A DNA stretch of 64,000 bases, taken from a virus. Under the pieces are notes generated by a model. It was not told the DNA's origin and did no database searches. It saw nothing but the letters and a program-made list of their open reading frames with translations. This document shows, piece after piece, positions 25,939 through 34,450 of the stretch (positions are counted from its first letter, which is position 1; every line of letters starts with the position of its first letter). The stretch spans positions 1 through 64,000 of the IMG/VR virus record IMGVR_UViG_3300025872_000046. The stretch is one strand, 5' to 3'. The position numbers and the translations under genes are program-made.

Positions 25939-28900
25939 TGGCTTTCACTACAAGACGTGATGTCTATCTCGACGCAGTTGCAAAGTTGAAACCCTATCTG
26001 AACTCAACAAGCAAAGAAGATTTTGTAGCCGCGATTCTCACGGGACAAGATCTCATTGCGGCTAACACTTCAACGGACATCGAATATAATCAAAGGACTG
26101 AATTTTTACAACGACTGCTCGGTCCGATAGTCGACGTTATCAACGGAGGCTATTATACTACCGAAATATTGGAACGTCTTGAAGAGGCGCTCAAGGGAAC
26201 TGCGGACGGAGGCAAAAATCAAAGCGCTCAAAGAATCGCTGAGTTTATTCGTTTTACTCTCTCTACGAATGTAAACTCGCTTTACTCATCATCTGCTGAG
26301 GGCACGGTGGCCTTGGGGGCGCAACGTTTCCCTGAGTGCTTTAAAGCTAAAATCATAAACAGTGCTGGGGATTTGGCGCTTGCTCCTGAAATTGTTCTGG
26401 AATCCATAGCTACCCCGCAGGCTGGGTTTTGGGTCCCTATCGGTAACCCTTCACCCTCGAAGACGTCGACGCATGTCTCTGTGATCGAGGTTCTCAACTC
26501 GAATCTTGGGACTTCTGTGAGGGACACAACTGGTTTGAGCATCTTTGCCAGCCTCATTCCTACGCATGTGATCTCAAGGGCTGTGCCCTATGTCTCTTTG
26601 AGAATTCACGGTGCGCCGACAACAGCTCAAGGTGAAGACGGTCGGATCTCCGCAAAGAGCATGAATCTCCTTCGCTACTTGAAGGGTGAGGTGCCGTGGA
26701 ACTCTTCCAATCCCTCTGATGGAATCTTGGGATTTGAAGGTGAGACGGTTGCGGATGAAACAGGCATCTATCCAACTCCGGGTGGGATGGAGCTCTTCAC
26801 AGCCCCCCAAACGATGGTGTCCGATGAGTTGTGGACCGCGGGGTTCTCAAAATCCAAGCCCATCGATAGATTTAGACCCCTGATGACGCTCACTAGTCTG
26901 TCTATTGACGTGGCCAGCGCCGCGGCAGGATTCATGTCTTTCAAGACTGCGAAGGCTGAGATCGTTCTTCATGACAGGGGTCGTCTTGCAGAGGTGGCAC
27001 CATTTGTCAAGGCGGGTCTCTACGGCAGCACAGAGATTGAGATAGAGTACGGGTGGTCGATAGATGCTTCTGCGGGAAGGAAGGCGAGCCCCGCCGACGC
27101 CACCGCGGCGGCCGTGAGGGGCGAAGAGATGAGTGTAGGAGATGCAATTTACGGTGCAAGGCTCAAAGACGATACTCTTGCACAATTTGTTGACTCACTA
27201 AGAGTGACTGAGAAGTACATCGTTGTGAACTCGACCTTCAATTTTGATGATACCGGACAGGTCAACATTTCGCTCGATCTTTCGATGAAGGGGGCTGCCG
27301 ATGCCAGAAGTCTCGATATTACTGCTTCCACTCCAAGCACTGCGAAGGAGAGACTCAGGGCGATAATAGAAGATCTTAATAGCACGCTTACGGGAACTTC
27401 AGAACAGCTGAAGTCGGTCATTCCTGAGAATCTTCTCGGAGCTGTCGCGAGCGAAGACGCCGTCTACGCCCTAGATGAAAAACAGCTAAAGGAAGTTGCA
27501 GCTGACGTTAAAAAGTTCCAGAAGTCACGTTCGTCAGAAGCAAGCCTCTCTAGCATTGCTGCTAAAATGAACGCTGCGCTTGCTGCGAACGAGGAAGCAA
27601 AGACCGCCGCTGTCAGAGCGGTGGATCAGATGTTCTCTAACATGGTCGTAGGTGCATCCGCGACCTTTCCAAGCTGTGAAGAAGAACTCGCTAGGAACTT
27701 CGGCGGAGGCACCGGCGCCGGCGGCGTGGTGCTCAACGACGCCGGTAATCTATGGCATTACAAAACCGCCAAGGGTGCGCTAGAATACTCGGGACTAAAG
27801 CCTCTTTCATCCGATGCGTACGAGGGCGGCGCAGTTTCTCTTGGAGCCGCCCTAGTCACTCTGGCAGGCAACCCACTACAAGCCTCTGGCAAATTTGACG
27901 AGATTCAATTCATCTTCAACAAGTTCAACGATAGAGCTGGTTTCATGAGAAGTCTGTCAACAGCTGCATTCCCACTCGACTACAACAAGCTAAAGGACAG
28001 CGTTACAAAGCTCTATAAAGAAAATGTTAGAGTCTCAATTTCTCAGTTAATATCGGTAATCGCCGACCAACACGTCGGAGACATCGCGCACCCAGCATAC
28101 GGGTTCAGTACAGCGTATGACAAAGACGGCAAGCTCATAGAGCAGAAGCAGGGTGAGCCCAGTATAATAGATCAGGCTCTAAAGAATGCCGGAATCCTGG
28201 ACTCGCAATTTCAAAAACCACAGCTTTCTGTGCAGTTCGAGTGTGTGCCGCACTGGCAAAGAAAGGAAGAGACAATACTTCGAGTTTACGTCCGCGATGA
28301 GTCCTGCAGCGCATACCAAGAATATGCTGAAGCCATTACGGCTGGTAGATCTGATGTGACGAGATTCGTAGACATGGGAAGTATCTCTCCCAAGCATCCT
28401 CTGTTCACAAGAGGTTTCGTGACTAACGATTTGAGTAGTGCCGTGATTCTCAAAACACGCACAGATGTCTTCACAAAAATGCAATCCGAAGGAGTTCTCA
28501 CCGCGGTGGCGACGACATCTGCAGCTCCTGATACGAGTGAGTGGAAAATAGATCTGAACGCGTTATTTAGGGCAGGTGATCCTCGCAAGCTGAAGTCCTT
28601 CATGCAGCGGGGACTGCCAGTCATACGCTACGGAAGCTCTGCAGGACTAGTCACTAACATCTCAGTGAGCAGCATCTCCGATCCGAGAATGAACACCGTG
28701 TCCATGTTGAGGAATAACGAAACTTCGGGTCAGGCTGAGAGTTCTGCTCGTGAAAGGGGTCTTCCTCTGCTCGTGAACGGAACCGAGGTCAACGTAGACA
28801 TGGTGGGCTGTCCTATATTGAACTTTGGGCAGTCTTTCTACATTGACTTCGGCACGAACACTTCGATAGACAACATTTACGTCTGCACTGGCCTCTCACA

Positions 28901-29531
28901 CAAGATCACTCCGGGAGAGTTCACGACCACAGGAAAGTTTACCTTGAACGTTGGAGCCTTCGGCATATACTCTTCTGCGGCGAGAGAGTTTAAGGTTGCG
29001 GCCTCACTTGCCCAACTCCTCGGCCGCGGCCCAGCCCCGGTCTCCGGGTCAGCGACGTCTTCAACTGCGACAACTCCGAAACCGACACCGATTGAAAGCC
29101 TCATGGGCACGGTCTCGCTAGATGACTTGTACACGCAGATTGAAGTAGTGAAGACCATCAACAGAGCGATCAGCGGGTTGAGGTTCTGGATGAGCACTGA
29201 CGGGCAACCGGCTTCTAGCCTCTCGAAGTATTTCAAGCTCAACCTTGTGGGAGACTCACACATCGAGGTCGTCACTCCTGTCTCGACCTCTCCGCAGGGC
29301 CTCGCTTCACTTACACCTGAGCAAGAAAAGTACAGGTGTTATGAAATTGCGATTCCAACCACAAAATCTGTGAACATACAACAAAAGGGATACTTGTACG
29401 ATTTTTCGCCAAGGGGCGCGCCTCCTATCAAGCGAAATGTTCTCTACGTGAACATGGACGGCTTTGACGCAGTGATCTCTGGTAAGAAAGAGGAAGTCGC
29501 TTCCATGAAAAGAGAAAGAAAGAGCCAGTGA
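25938..29531 (+). CDS. Large baseplate hub-like protein
   Basis: 1197 aa, beta-rich, following the LysM protein. Features: an early helical domain, then SRAVPYVSLRIHG, a segment with EIEIEYGWSID, and NSTFNFDDTGQVNISLDLSMKG. Near the end, FYIDFGTNTSIDNIYV and GLSHKITPGEFTTTGKFTLN resemble the beta-strands of hub proteins (gp27/late-control D type). A Pro/Thr/Ala linker around residue 1040 leads to a smaller C-terminal domain. I infer a baseplate hub or inner wedge protein; exact family not recognised. Confidence 0.6.
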   Translation: MAFTTRRDVYLDAVAKLKPYLNSTSKEDFVAAILTGQDLIAANTSTDIEYNQRTEFLQRLLGPIVDVINGGYYTTEILERLEEALKGTADGGKNQSAQRIAEFIRFTLSTNVNSLYSSSAEGTVALGAQRFPECFKAKIINSAGDLALAPEIVLESIATPQAGFWVPIGNPSPSKTSTHVSVIEVLNSNLGTSVRDTTGLSIFASLIPTHVISRAVPYVSLRIHGAPTTAQGEDGRISAKSMNLLRYLKGEVPWNSSNPSDGILGFEGETVADETGIYPTPGGMELFTAPQTMVSDELWTAGFSKSKPIDRFRPLMTLTSLSIDVASAAAGFMSFKTAKAEIVLHDRGRLAEVAPFVKAGLYGSTEIEIEYGWSIDASAGRKASPADATAAAVRGEEMSVGDAIYGARLKDDTLAQFVDSLRVTEKYIVVNSTFNFDDTGQVNISLDLSMKGAADARSLDITASTPSTAKERLRAIIEDLNSTLTGTSEQLKSVIPENLLGAVASEDAVYALDEKQLKEVAADVKKFQKSRSSEASLSSIAAKMNAALAANEEAKTAAVRAVDQMFSNMVVGASATFPSCEEELARNFGGGTGAGGVVLNDAGNLWHYKTAKGALEYSGLKPLSSDAYEGGAVSLGAALVTLAGNPLQASGKFDEIQFIFNKFNDRAGFMRSLSTAAFPLDYNKLKDSVTKLYKENVRVSISQLISVIADQHVGDIAHPAYGFSTAYDKDGKLIEQKQGEPSIIDQALKNAGILDSQFQKPQLSVQFECVPHWQRKEETILRVYVRDESCSAYQEYAEAITAGRSDVTRFVDMGSISPKHPLFTRGFVTNDLSSAVILKTRTDVFTKMQSEGVLTAVATTSAAPDTSEWKIDLNALFRAGDPRKLKSFMQRGLPVIRYGSSAGLVTNISVSSISDPRMNTVSMLRNNETSGQAESSARERGLPLLVNGTEVNVDMVGCPILNFGQSFYIDFGTNTSIDNIYVCTGLSHKITPGEFTTTGKFTLNVGAFGIYSSAAREFKVAASLAQLLGRGPAPVSGSATSSTATTPKPTPIESLMGTVSLDDLYTQIEVVKTINRAISGLRFWMSTDGQPASSLSKYFKLNLVGDSHIEVVTPVSTSPQGLASLTPEQEKYRCYEIAIPTTKSVNIQQKGYLYDFSPRGAPPIKRNVLYVNMDGFDAVISGKKEEVASMKRERKSQ

Positions 29532-29561
29532 AAACATTTCGACTTGAGACTATAGTCAAGC

Positions 29562-30689
29562 GTGAGAGAAATAACTTTACTTCCGCAAGTGACAGGTTCG
29601 GGAAAGACAATCTCAATCAGGGAACGTCTGCAGACCCTCAAGAGTCCCCCAGAGGGCTCTTACTTAGTCGGGTCGACTTCTCCGGCCTCGACCTCACTCG
29701 AGGACCTTGTCACGGGTTTCTCGCTTGAGCTCCCACAGCTAGTCTCAAAAGAGATGCGAGCTGCTTACGAGAAATATCTTGGTAGCAACGAGATCGATTG
29801 GAACCTCGCGCTTGGAGCGAGGGGTCTCGCTGCAGAGTTGAAGAGATATCGATCCGATGTGCTCGAGATTGTTGAGGAAATGGAGTCTACGGGTTACGCA
29901 GAAGTCCTCATCAGGGGTCGCAGGATATTTGAGAACCTCCAACCGATCAGGGTTGATCCAGTGAGAGTGAGGTCTCTTGTCGATTCTGGTGAGCCTCTCG
30001 AGTCCTTCATTCCACCATCTGGCAATGAGTGCGAAAGGGTACGGTACACACACGGTACAAAGACGGGTCGGTTGAGGGTTGAGTCTGGTCCCCGCGTCCT
30101 CACCATGTCAAAGCAGCACAGGAATGTTCTCACGTCAAGGTATCCTGGTGGGAAAATTCTGAGCATTGACTTTGTCTCTCTTGAGCCCCGTCTCGCTCTC
30201 TTCGCAGTGGGCAAGAAGTCTGCTGGTGACGTTTATGACGAGATGTCGAGGCTGTCAGGCGAGTCTCGGGCAAAGACAAAGATAGCGACTCTCTCTTTCT
30301 TGTATGGCGCTGCCGCGACGGACGGAGTCGGCGACAGGCTCAAGCGACACGTCCGAGATTTCTTCAACGTGAACGAGTTGCGCAGAAAGATTGAGGACTG
30401 TCAAGGTCGCAACGGCTACGGTAGGCCGCTTCAGGTCGAAGAGGAGCGTCTGCTAATACCTCACTGGGTGCAGTCAACTGCAGTGGACGTCTGCCTCCTC
30501 GGGTTCAGTGATCTTGCGCAGCGCCTCAGCGGTTTCGCTGACCCGCTTTTCCTCGTCCACGACGCGATGTTCATTGACGTTCCCTCTGAGAACACTGGGA
30601 TAATCTCAGAGATCGCATCTGAGGGAATAAAGGTTTCCCCTTACGGAAGGTTTCCCGTTTCTCTGAATGGACTGGAGTTCACGGAATAG
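29562..30689 (+). CDS. Minimal family A DNA polymerase-like protein
   Basis: 375 aa with only the palm/fingers part of PolA and no exonuclease domain. Visible: TGRLRVESGPRVLTM before motif A; motif A, SIDFVSLEPRLALFA, with D203; motif B with R236, K240 and Y248-G249 at the usual spacing (R-x3-K-x7-YG); the Gln-containing HWVQSTAVDV; motif C VHDAMF with D334. The last motif is normally HDE; here Glu is Ala. Start GTG at 29562 lacks a clear Shine-Dalgarno; a stop lies in frame upstream, so the protein cannot be much longer. DnaE is the likely replicase, so this is accessory or degenerate. Confidence 0.78.
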   Translation: MREITLLPQVTGSGKTISIRERLQTLKSPPEGSYLVGSTSPASTSLEDLVTGFSLELPQLVSKEMRAAYEKYLGSNEIDWNLALGARGLAAELKRYRSDVLEIVEEMESTGYAEVLIRGRRIFENLQPIRVDPVRVRSLVDSGEPLESFIPPSGNECERVRYTHGTKTGRLRVESGPRVLTMSKQHRNVLTSRYPGGKILSIDFVSLEPRLALFAVGKKSAGDVYDEMSRLSGESRAKTKIATLSFLYGAAATDGVGDRLKRHVRDFFNVNELRRKIEDCQGRNGYGRPLQVEEERLLIPHWVQSTAVDVCLLGFSDLAQRLSGFADPLFLVHDAMFIDVPSENTGIISEIASEGIKVSPYGRFPVSLNGLEFTE

Positions 30690-30692
30690 TTA
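30685..30692 (+). promoter_or_regulatory. Late-promoter-like box AATAGTTA abutting a start codon
   Basis: The box overlaps the stop codon of the polymerase gene and ends five bases before the ATG at 30698, which has no Shine-Dalgarno. A leaderless late mRNA is predicted. Confidence 0.5.
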
Positions 30693-30697
30693 TCGCC

Positions 30698-31198
30698 ATG
30701 GACACCTTGCAATTCATCAGACACCACACTCGTAAGATCCTCAGTGAGGAAGGGCCGAAGTACTCAACGAGAAAAGGTCTTGGCGCAGGCAGAATCTCTG
30801 CGAAGGCGAGGCAATCACTCGGTCTTGCAGCCACGAATCCGACTGAGCTTCTTCGTCGGCTGAAGGTCGACAACTACAAGACAAAGGGAAACACCAAGCT
30901 CGATGAGGTCCTAAACTTCCTCATCGAGGTATTCACGAAGTCTGAGCTGGGCATCGCGTTTGAGAGGCCGCAGAAGGCAGACAAGGGAATCTCAATCCCA
31001 ATAACAATGATCGCCGGTAAAACTCCAGCAGTGCCAAAGTCACAGGCACCTCGCTACGTGCAAGCGACTCTTCTTGCCGCCACTTCAAATGGGCTGATAG
31101 ATTTTGATTTTGTGAGAGACGACATCCAGCTCGGTGGCACGGGCAAAGAGCAGAAGGGAAGCGAGAAATTTGCTGTCATAATCACCTACAAGGGTTGA
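30698..31198 (+). CDS. Putative head-packaged protein of unknown function
   Basis: 166 aa. The N-terminus, MDTLQFIRHHTRKILSEEGP, is an amphipathic helix ending in L-S-E, matching the T4 prohead-protease consensus (L/I-x-E), like the capsid-targeting sequences of T4 internal proteins. The body contains basic segments (STRKGLGAGRISAKARQSLG) and a compact C-terminal part. No domain recognised. The start lacks a Shine-Dalgarno and is preceded immediately by a late box. Role as an injected protein is inference. Confidence 0.6.
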   Translation: MDTLQFIRHHTRKILSEEGPKYSTRKGLGAGRISAKARQSLGLAATNPTELLRRLKVDNYKTKGNTKLDEVLNFLIEVFTKSELGIAFERPQKADKGISIPITMIAGKTPAVPKSQAPRYVQATLLAATSNGLIDFDFVRDDIQLGGTGKEQKGSEKFAVIITYKG

Positions 31199-31228
31199 AC
31201 TTCGACGGCAAGCTCTTAGAATCTTCTC

Positions 31229-31819
31229 ATGGAAGATCAACTCACTCAGCTCCAGGCCCGATACGAAAAGTTCTGCAAGCTCTCTCACTCTGCAGGTGAG
31301 GGGAGATCTTCACAAGTAAAGGAGATGGTAGAGTCTCTCGGTGAGAGGCTTCTCATGTGCCCAGGCTCTCTCAACGAGGGACAGCCCTGGAGCCGACCGG
31401 GCGGACTCATTGACCAGTCGATCGGCGTCACCATGAAGATGCGTTCCATCGCGAAAGCCCTGGAAATCCAGGTCCCAACGGAGTCCCTCATCCTCGTGGG
31501 GCTCTTCCACAACATCGGCATGGTGGGCGGACCCCTCGAGGGTGAGGACTATCTCGTTGAGCAGGACTCTGATTGGCATCGAAAGCAGGGCCGGCTCTAC
31601 CGCTACAATGAGCATCTCCCGAAGATGCCGATCGCTCACAGGTCCCTCCACGTGCTACAGCACTTCGGTGTGTGCCTCTCAATGGACGAGTGGGTGGCAA
31701 TTGCGACCTCGACGGGTCCCTCGAGGGAGGAGAATAGGTTCTACATCGGCTCTGAGCCGGACATTAGTGTACTTCTCACCCAGGCACGCCAGTGGATTCT
31801 CAAGGGGCATAATACTTAA
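31229..31819 (+). CDS. HD-family phosphohydrolase-like protein with lost metal ligands
   Basis: 196 aa, resembling phage HD-domain hydrolases in the order of motifs: GGLIDQSIGV (normally GGLxDHS), ILVGLFHNIGMVG (normally LxHDxGKxG), WHRKQGRLYRYNEHLP, and RSLHVLQHFGVCLSMDEW. The first metal-binding His is Gln63, and the HD pair is H94-N95, so two ligands are missing. The fold is likely kept but hydrolysis as in normal HD proteins is doubtful. It may be a binding or regulatory protein. Start is ATG at 31229; the upstream spacing shows only a weak Shine-Dalgarno. Confidence 0.7.
   Translation: MEDQLTQLQARYEKFCKLSHSAGEGRSSQVKEMVESLGERLLMCPGSLNEGQPWSRPGGLIDQSIGVTMKMRSIAKALEIQVPTESLILVGLFHNIGMVGGPLEGEDYLVEQDSDWHRKQGRLYRYNEHLPKMPIAHRSLHVLQHFGVCLSMDEWVAIATSTGPSREENRFYIGSEPDISVLLTQARQWILKGHNT
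31811..31818 (+). promoter_or_regulatory. Late-promoter-like box AATACTTA abutting a start codon
   Basis: The box overlaps the previous stop and ends four bases before the ATG at 31823, which has no well-placed Shine-Dalgarno. A weak GCAT/ATGC pairing (31807-31810 with 31823-31826) frames it. Confidence 0.5.
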
Positions 31820-31822
31820 AGC

Positions 31823-32206
31823 ATGCACAGAGAACTACGGGCCATCATTCGAGAGATGATCGAGGAGATCGAGGAGGAAGAGGGCCTCGACGAATTCTCT
31901 GGTGTCGCAGCTCTTGGCGGCGGTCCCGCCATGCCGCTCGGAACGGACGCTCACTATCCTGACTCAGAAATCGGGAAGAAGCGAAAGATCAAGGAGGCGA
32001 GCACAGTCTATTCTGCTGGCTCTGTCATAGTTTCTGGTGATTACGACGGAGACGGGAAACCTGATTCAACATTTGGGAAGGTCCCACGCACCCGTGAGCA
32101 GATGTACTATGACTCAGTCGAGAGACTCGCACGTTCATTCGGTGGGTCTGAAAGTCCTTTCGACTCTCATCACCACGTCAAGAAACATTTGACTCCGCGC
32201 TACTGA
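31823..32206 (+). CDS. Putative head-packaged acidic protein with a calcium-loop motif
   Basis: 127 aa. The N-terminal helix MHRELRAIIREMIEEIEEEEG fits the shared capsid-targeting-like pattern, with I-E-E as a possible protease site. It is followed by a Gly/Pro segment (ALGGGPAMPLGTD). Residues about 73-81 (DYDGDGKPD) match the DxDxDGxxxD calcium-binding loop of dockerin/EF-hand type. The C-terminus is His-rich (DSHHHVKKH). Unknown function; the late box and N-terminus suggest a virion protein. Confidence 0.6.
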   Translation: MHRELRAIIREMIEEIEEEEGLDEFSGVAALGGGPAMPLGTDAHYPDSEIGKKRKIKEASTVYSAGSVIVSGDYDGDGKPDSTFGKVPRTREQMYYDSVERLARSFGGSESPFDSHHHVKKHLTPRY

Positions 32207-32257
32207 ACAACTCTACTACACTTTCTACAATCTCAATGTGGATGGTTCCACAAAGAG

Positions 32258-32288
32258 GCATCCGGTAAGGGGCGACGCTTCCGGATGC
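32258..32288 (+). promoter_or_regulatory. Leader hairpin of the gp32-like gene
   Basis: GCATCCGG (32258-32265) pairs with CCGGATGC (32281-32288), and AAG/CTT extends the stem inside. No T-run follows, so it is unlikely to be a terminator. T4 gene 32 is translationally autoregulated through a structured leader, so an operator role is possible. Confidence 0.5.
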
Positions 32289-32319
32289 TAAACTCCCAAC
32301 AATCAAGGACAAAAACAAC

Positions 32320-33147
32320 ATGGCAATCGATTTTGACGCAATCCGCAAGAAGCTCGGCCAGCTCTCCGGCCAGAACAAGAAGTCCGCAGTGACGTGGCGC
32401 CCCGAGGAGGGCAAGGACTACCAGGTCCGCATCATCGCCTTCCCGGACAACGACGGCCAGCCCTTCAAGGACCGCTGGTACTACTACGGCATCGGTGGTG
32501 ACAAGGCTGGCGCTATCCTTGCTCCGTACCAGTTCGGTAAGAAGGATCCGATCCAAGACCTCATCACGAAGCTCCGTGAGGACAACTCCGATGCTTCCCG
32601 CGAGCTCGCCAAGAAGCTCTACCCGAAGCTCCGCACCACTGCGGCGGTGGTTGTCCGCGGCGAGGAGGACAAGGGTGTCCGCCTCTGGTCCTTCGGCAAG
32701 ATGATTTACCAGGACCTCCTGAAGCTCATGCTCGATGAGGATTACGGTGACATCACGGATCCCGAGGCCGGCCGCGATGTGAAGGTCTCCGTCAGCCGCG
32801 CTCCGGGCAAGGCGTTCGCGGATACGAAGGTGACTCCCCGCGCCACGCCGACTCCCCTCTCGAAGGACTCGGCGCAGATGAAGCAGTGGCTCTCGGCGAT
32901 CCCCCGCATGGAGGACTACGATGAGCTCCTCGGTGTGGAGGAGATCGAGAAGCGAGTGAATGACTGGCTCACGGGCGGTTCCTCCGAGACTCCTGCCGTG
33001 AAGGTCGAGACGAAGACCTCCTCGGCGGAAACCATCGATGATGACATCGCGGCGATGCGCTCCGGTGGCGGGGGCGGTGGGTCGAAGCCGAAGCCCAAGT
33101 CGAAGGCATTCGATGACCTCGATGACGCATTCGCAGAGCTCGAGTAG
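32320..33147 (+). CDS. Single-stranded DNA-binding protein (gp32-like)
   Basis: 275 aa. Coats single-stranded DNA during replication and recombination. It has a short basic N-terminal segment (RKKLGQLSGQNKKSAV), then VTWRPEEGKDYQVRIIAFPDN as in gp32 cores, the aromatic WYYYGIG, and a strongly acidic tail ending AFDDLDDAFAELE that in gp32 binds partner proteins. The zinc-binding Cys/His of T4 gp32 are not seen. Codon choice is strongly GC-biased compared with tail genes, fitting high expression. It is followed by a terminator and then uvsX. Confidence 0.85.
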   Translation: MAIDFDAIRKKLGQLSGQNKKSAVTWRPEEGKDYQVRIIAFPDNDGQPFKDRWYYYGIGGDKAGAILAPYQFGKKDPIQDLITKLREDNSDASRELAKKLYPKLRTTAAVVVRGEEDKGVRLWSFGKMIYQDLLKLMLDEDYGDITDPEAGRDVKVSVSRAPGKAFADTKVTPRATPTPLSKDSAQMKQWLSAIPRMEDYDELLGVEEIEKRVNDWLTGGSSETPAVKVETKTSSAETIDDDIAAMRSGGGGGGSKPKPKSKAFDDLDDAFAELE

Positions 33148-33169
33148 CTCAAACCGGCTCTAACGAGCC

Positions 33170-33203
33170 TTCACCCCGGGTTTCGGCCCGGGGTGAACAC
33201 TTT
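33170..33203 (+). terminator. Terminator between gp32-like and uvsX genes
   Basis: An 11-bp stem, TTCACCCCGGG/CCCGGGGTGAA, with a 6-base loop is followed by CACTTTAA. The T tract is weak. Confidence 0.7.
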
Positions 33204-33238
33204 AAGGCGCCGATTAGAATCAGTAAGCAGGAGGACAA

Positions 33239-34450
33239 ATGTCAAGAAGGAAGCTGCCCCTCACTGAGGGCACCACGAATCCCACCGATGACTTCACTTC
33301 GGATCTCATCGACTCTCTCAACCGGGACCTCGGCCACCGGGTCGCGTACAATCTCGCATCGGACCAGTCGCCCACCCACGTGAAGCGGTGGATCTCTACG
33401 GGTTCGAAGCAGCTCGATTACATTGTGGCGAATCGACGCGATGGTGGACTCCCCGAGGGTCGAATCGTCGAGATCTTTGGCCCGCCCTCGATCGGTAAGA
33501 GCCACATCGCGACTCACATTGCCCGCTCCACCCAGAAGATGGGCGGGATCGTGGTCTACATCGACACCGAGAATGCCACGAACCCAGAGAACCTGCAGGC
33601 GCTCGGTGTCGACATCTCGAAGCGTTTCGTGTACGTCGATACTCACTGCACCGAAGAGGTCTTCGACATTGCCGAGAAGACGGTCCTGAAGGCGAAGGCG
33701 CTCAACAAGGACGTCCCCATCACCATCATCTGGGACTCGGTCGCTGCCTCCTCCCCGAAGGCTGAGCTCGAGGGTGCCTACGACAAGGACACCATCGGTC
33801 TCCAGGCCCGCGTGATCTCGAAGGCGATGCGCAAGATCACTGGCGTCATCGGTGACCAGTCCGTCCTCTTCGTCTGTCTCAATCAGATCCGCACGAAGAT
33901 CGGTGTGATGTACGGAGACCCGACTGCGGTGCCGGGTGGCAACGCGATCCCGTTCCACTCCTCTGTCCGCATCAAGCTCGGTGCTGGACAGCAGATCAAG
34001 GGACCGAACGACTCTGTCATCGGCATCAACGTCTCCGCGAAGACGATCAAGAACAAGGTCGGGCCGCCCTTCCGCGCAGCGAGCTTCCGAATCATCTTCG
34101 GCAAGGGGATCGAGGAGCACGAGGAGATCTTTGACATCCTGCGTCAGCACGGTCCCGATATGGTCGACAACCACCAGGTGACAGTCGAGGGCACGGGTGC
34201 CTGGAAGACTCTCAGCGTCGTCAATGAGAAGAACGAGAATGTCATCACGAAGAAGTTCCACAAGCCCGATTTCCTCGAGCTCATGAACGATCCGAAGTAC
34301 AAGCCGTGGATCGACGGACTCCTCGAGCGTGCCATGACTCGAACTGCGCTGAAGGCTGAGGATGTCGACATCGATCCTGAGTCCTACGAGGAAGTTCGCT
34401 CTCTCGCTGATCAACTCACCGAGTCTGGATACGATATCTCACCGGAATGA
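33239..34450 (+). CDS. uvsX: UvsX/RecA-like recombinase
   Basis: 403 aa. Promotes strand exchange in recombination-dependent replication and repair. Walker A is at residues 81-88 (GPPSIGKS), followed by VVYIDTENA. The Walker B strand is ITIIWDSVAA. The L2-adjacent VPGGNAIPFHSSVRIKL corresponds to the TGGNALKFYASVR region of RecA. It lies between gp32-like and exonuclease genes, as expected of a replication/recombination block. ATG at 33239 has AGGAGGA. It overlaps the next gene by ATGA. RadA or RecA labels are possible, but context favours UvsX. Confidence 0.9.
   Translation: MSRRKLPLTEGTTNPTDDFTSDLIDSLNRDLGHRVAYNLASDQSPTHVKRWISTGSKQLDYIVANRRDGGLPEGRIVEIFGPPSIGKSHIATHIARSTQKMGGIVVYIDTENATNPENLQALGVDISKRFVYVDTHCTEEVFDIAEKTVLKAKALNKDVPITIIWDSVAASSPKAELEGAYDKDTIGLQARVISKAMRKITGVIGDQSVLFVCLNQIRTKIGVMYGDPTAVPGGNAIPFHSSVRIKLGAGQQIKGPNDSVIGINVSAKTIKNKVGPPFRAASFRIIFGKGIEEHEEIFDILRQHGPDMVDNHQVTVEGTGAWKTLSVVNEKNENVITKKFHKPDFLELMNDPKYKPWIDGLLERAMTRTALKAEDVDIDPESYEEVRSLADQLTESGYDISPE

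Noticed and set aside
29577-29610. Walker A-like VTGSGKT near the N-terminus of the PolA-like protein
   Set aside because: No Walker B or other NTPase motif follows; probably chance in a poorly conserved N-terminus.
29528-29728. 66-residue ORF overlapping the start of the PolA-like gene
   Set aside because: Mostly overlaps a better supported frame and has no motif; kept out as likely non-coding.
33242-34414. 390-residue open frame opposite uvsX
   Set aside because: Low-complexity Asp/Val/Leu/Arg composition typical of an antisense shadow of a GC-biased gene.
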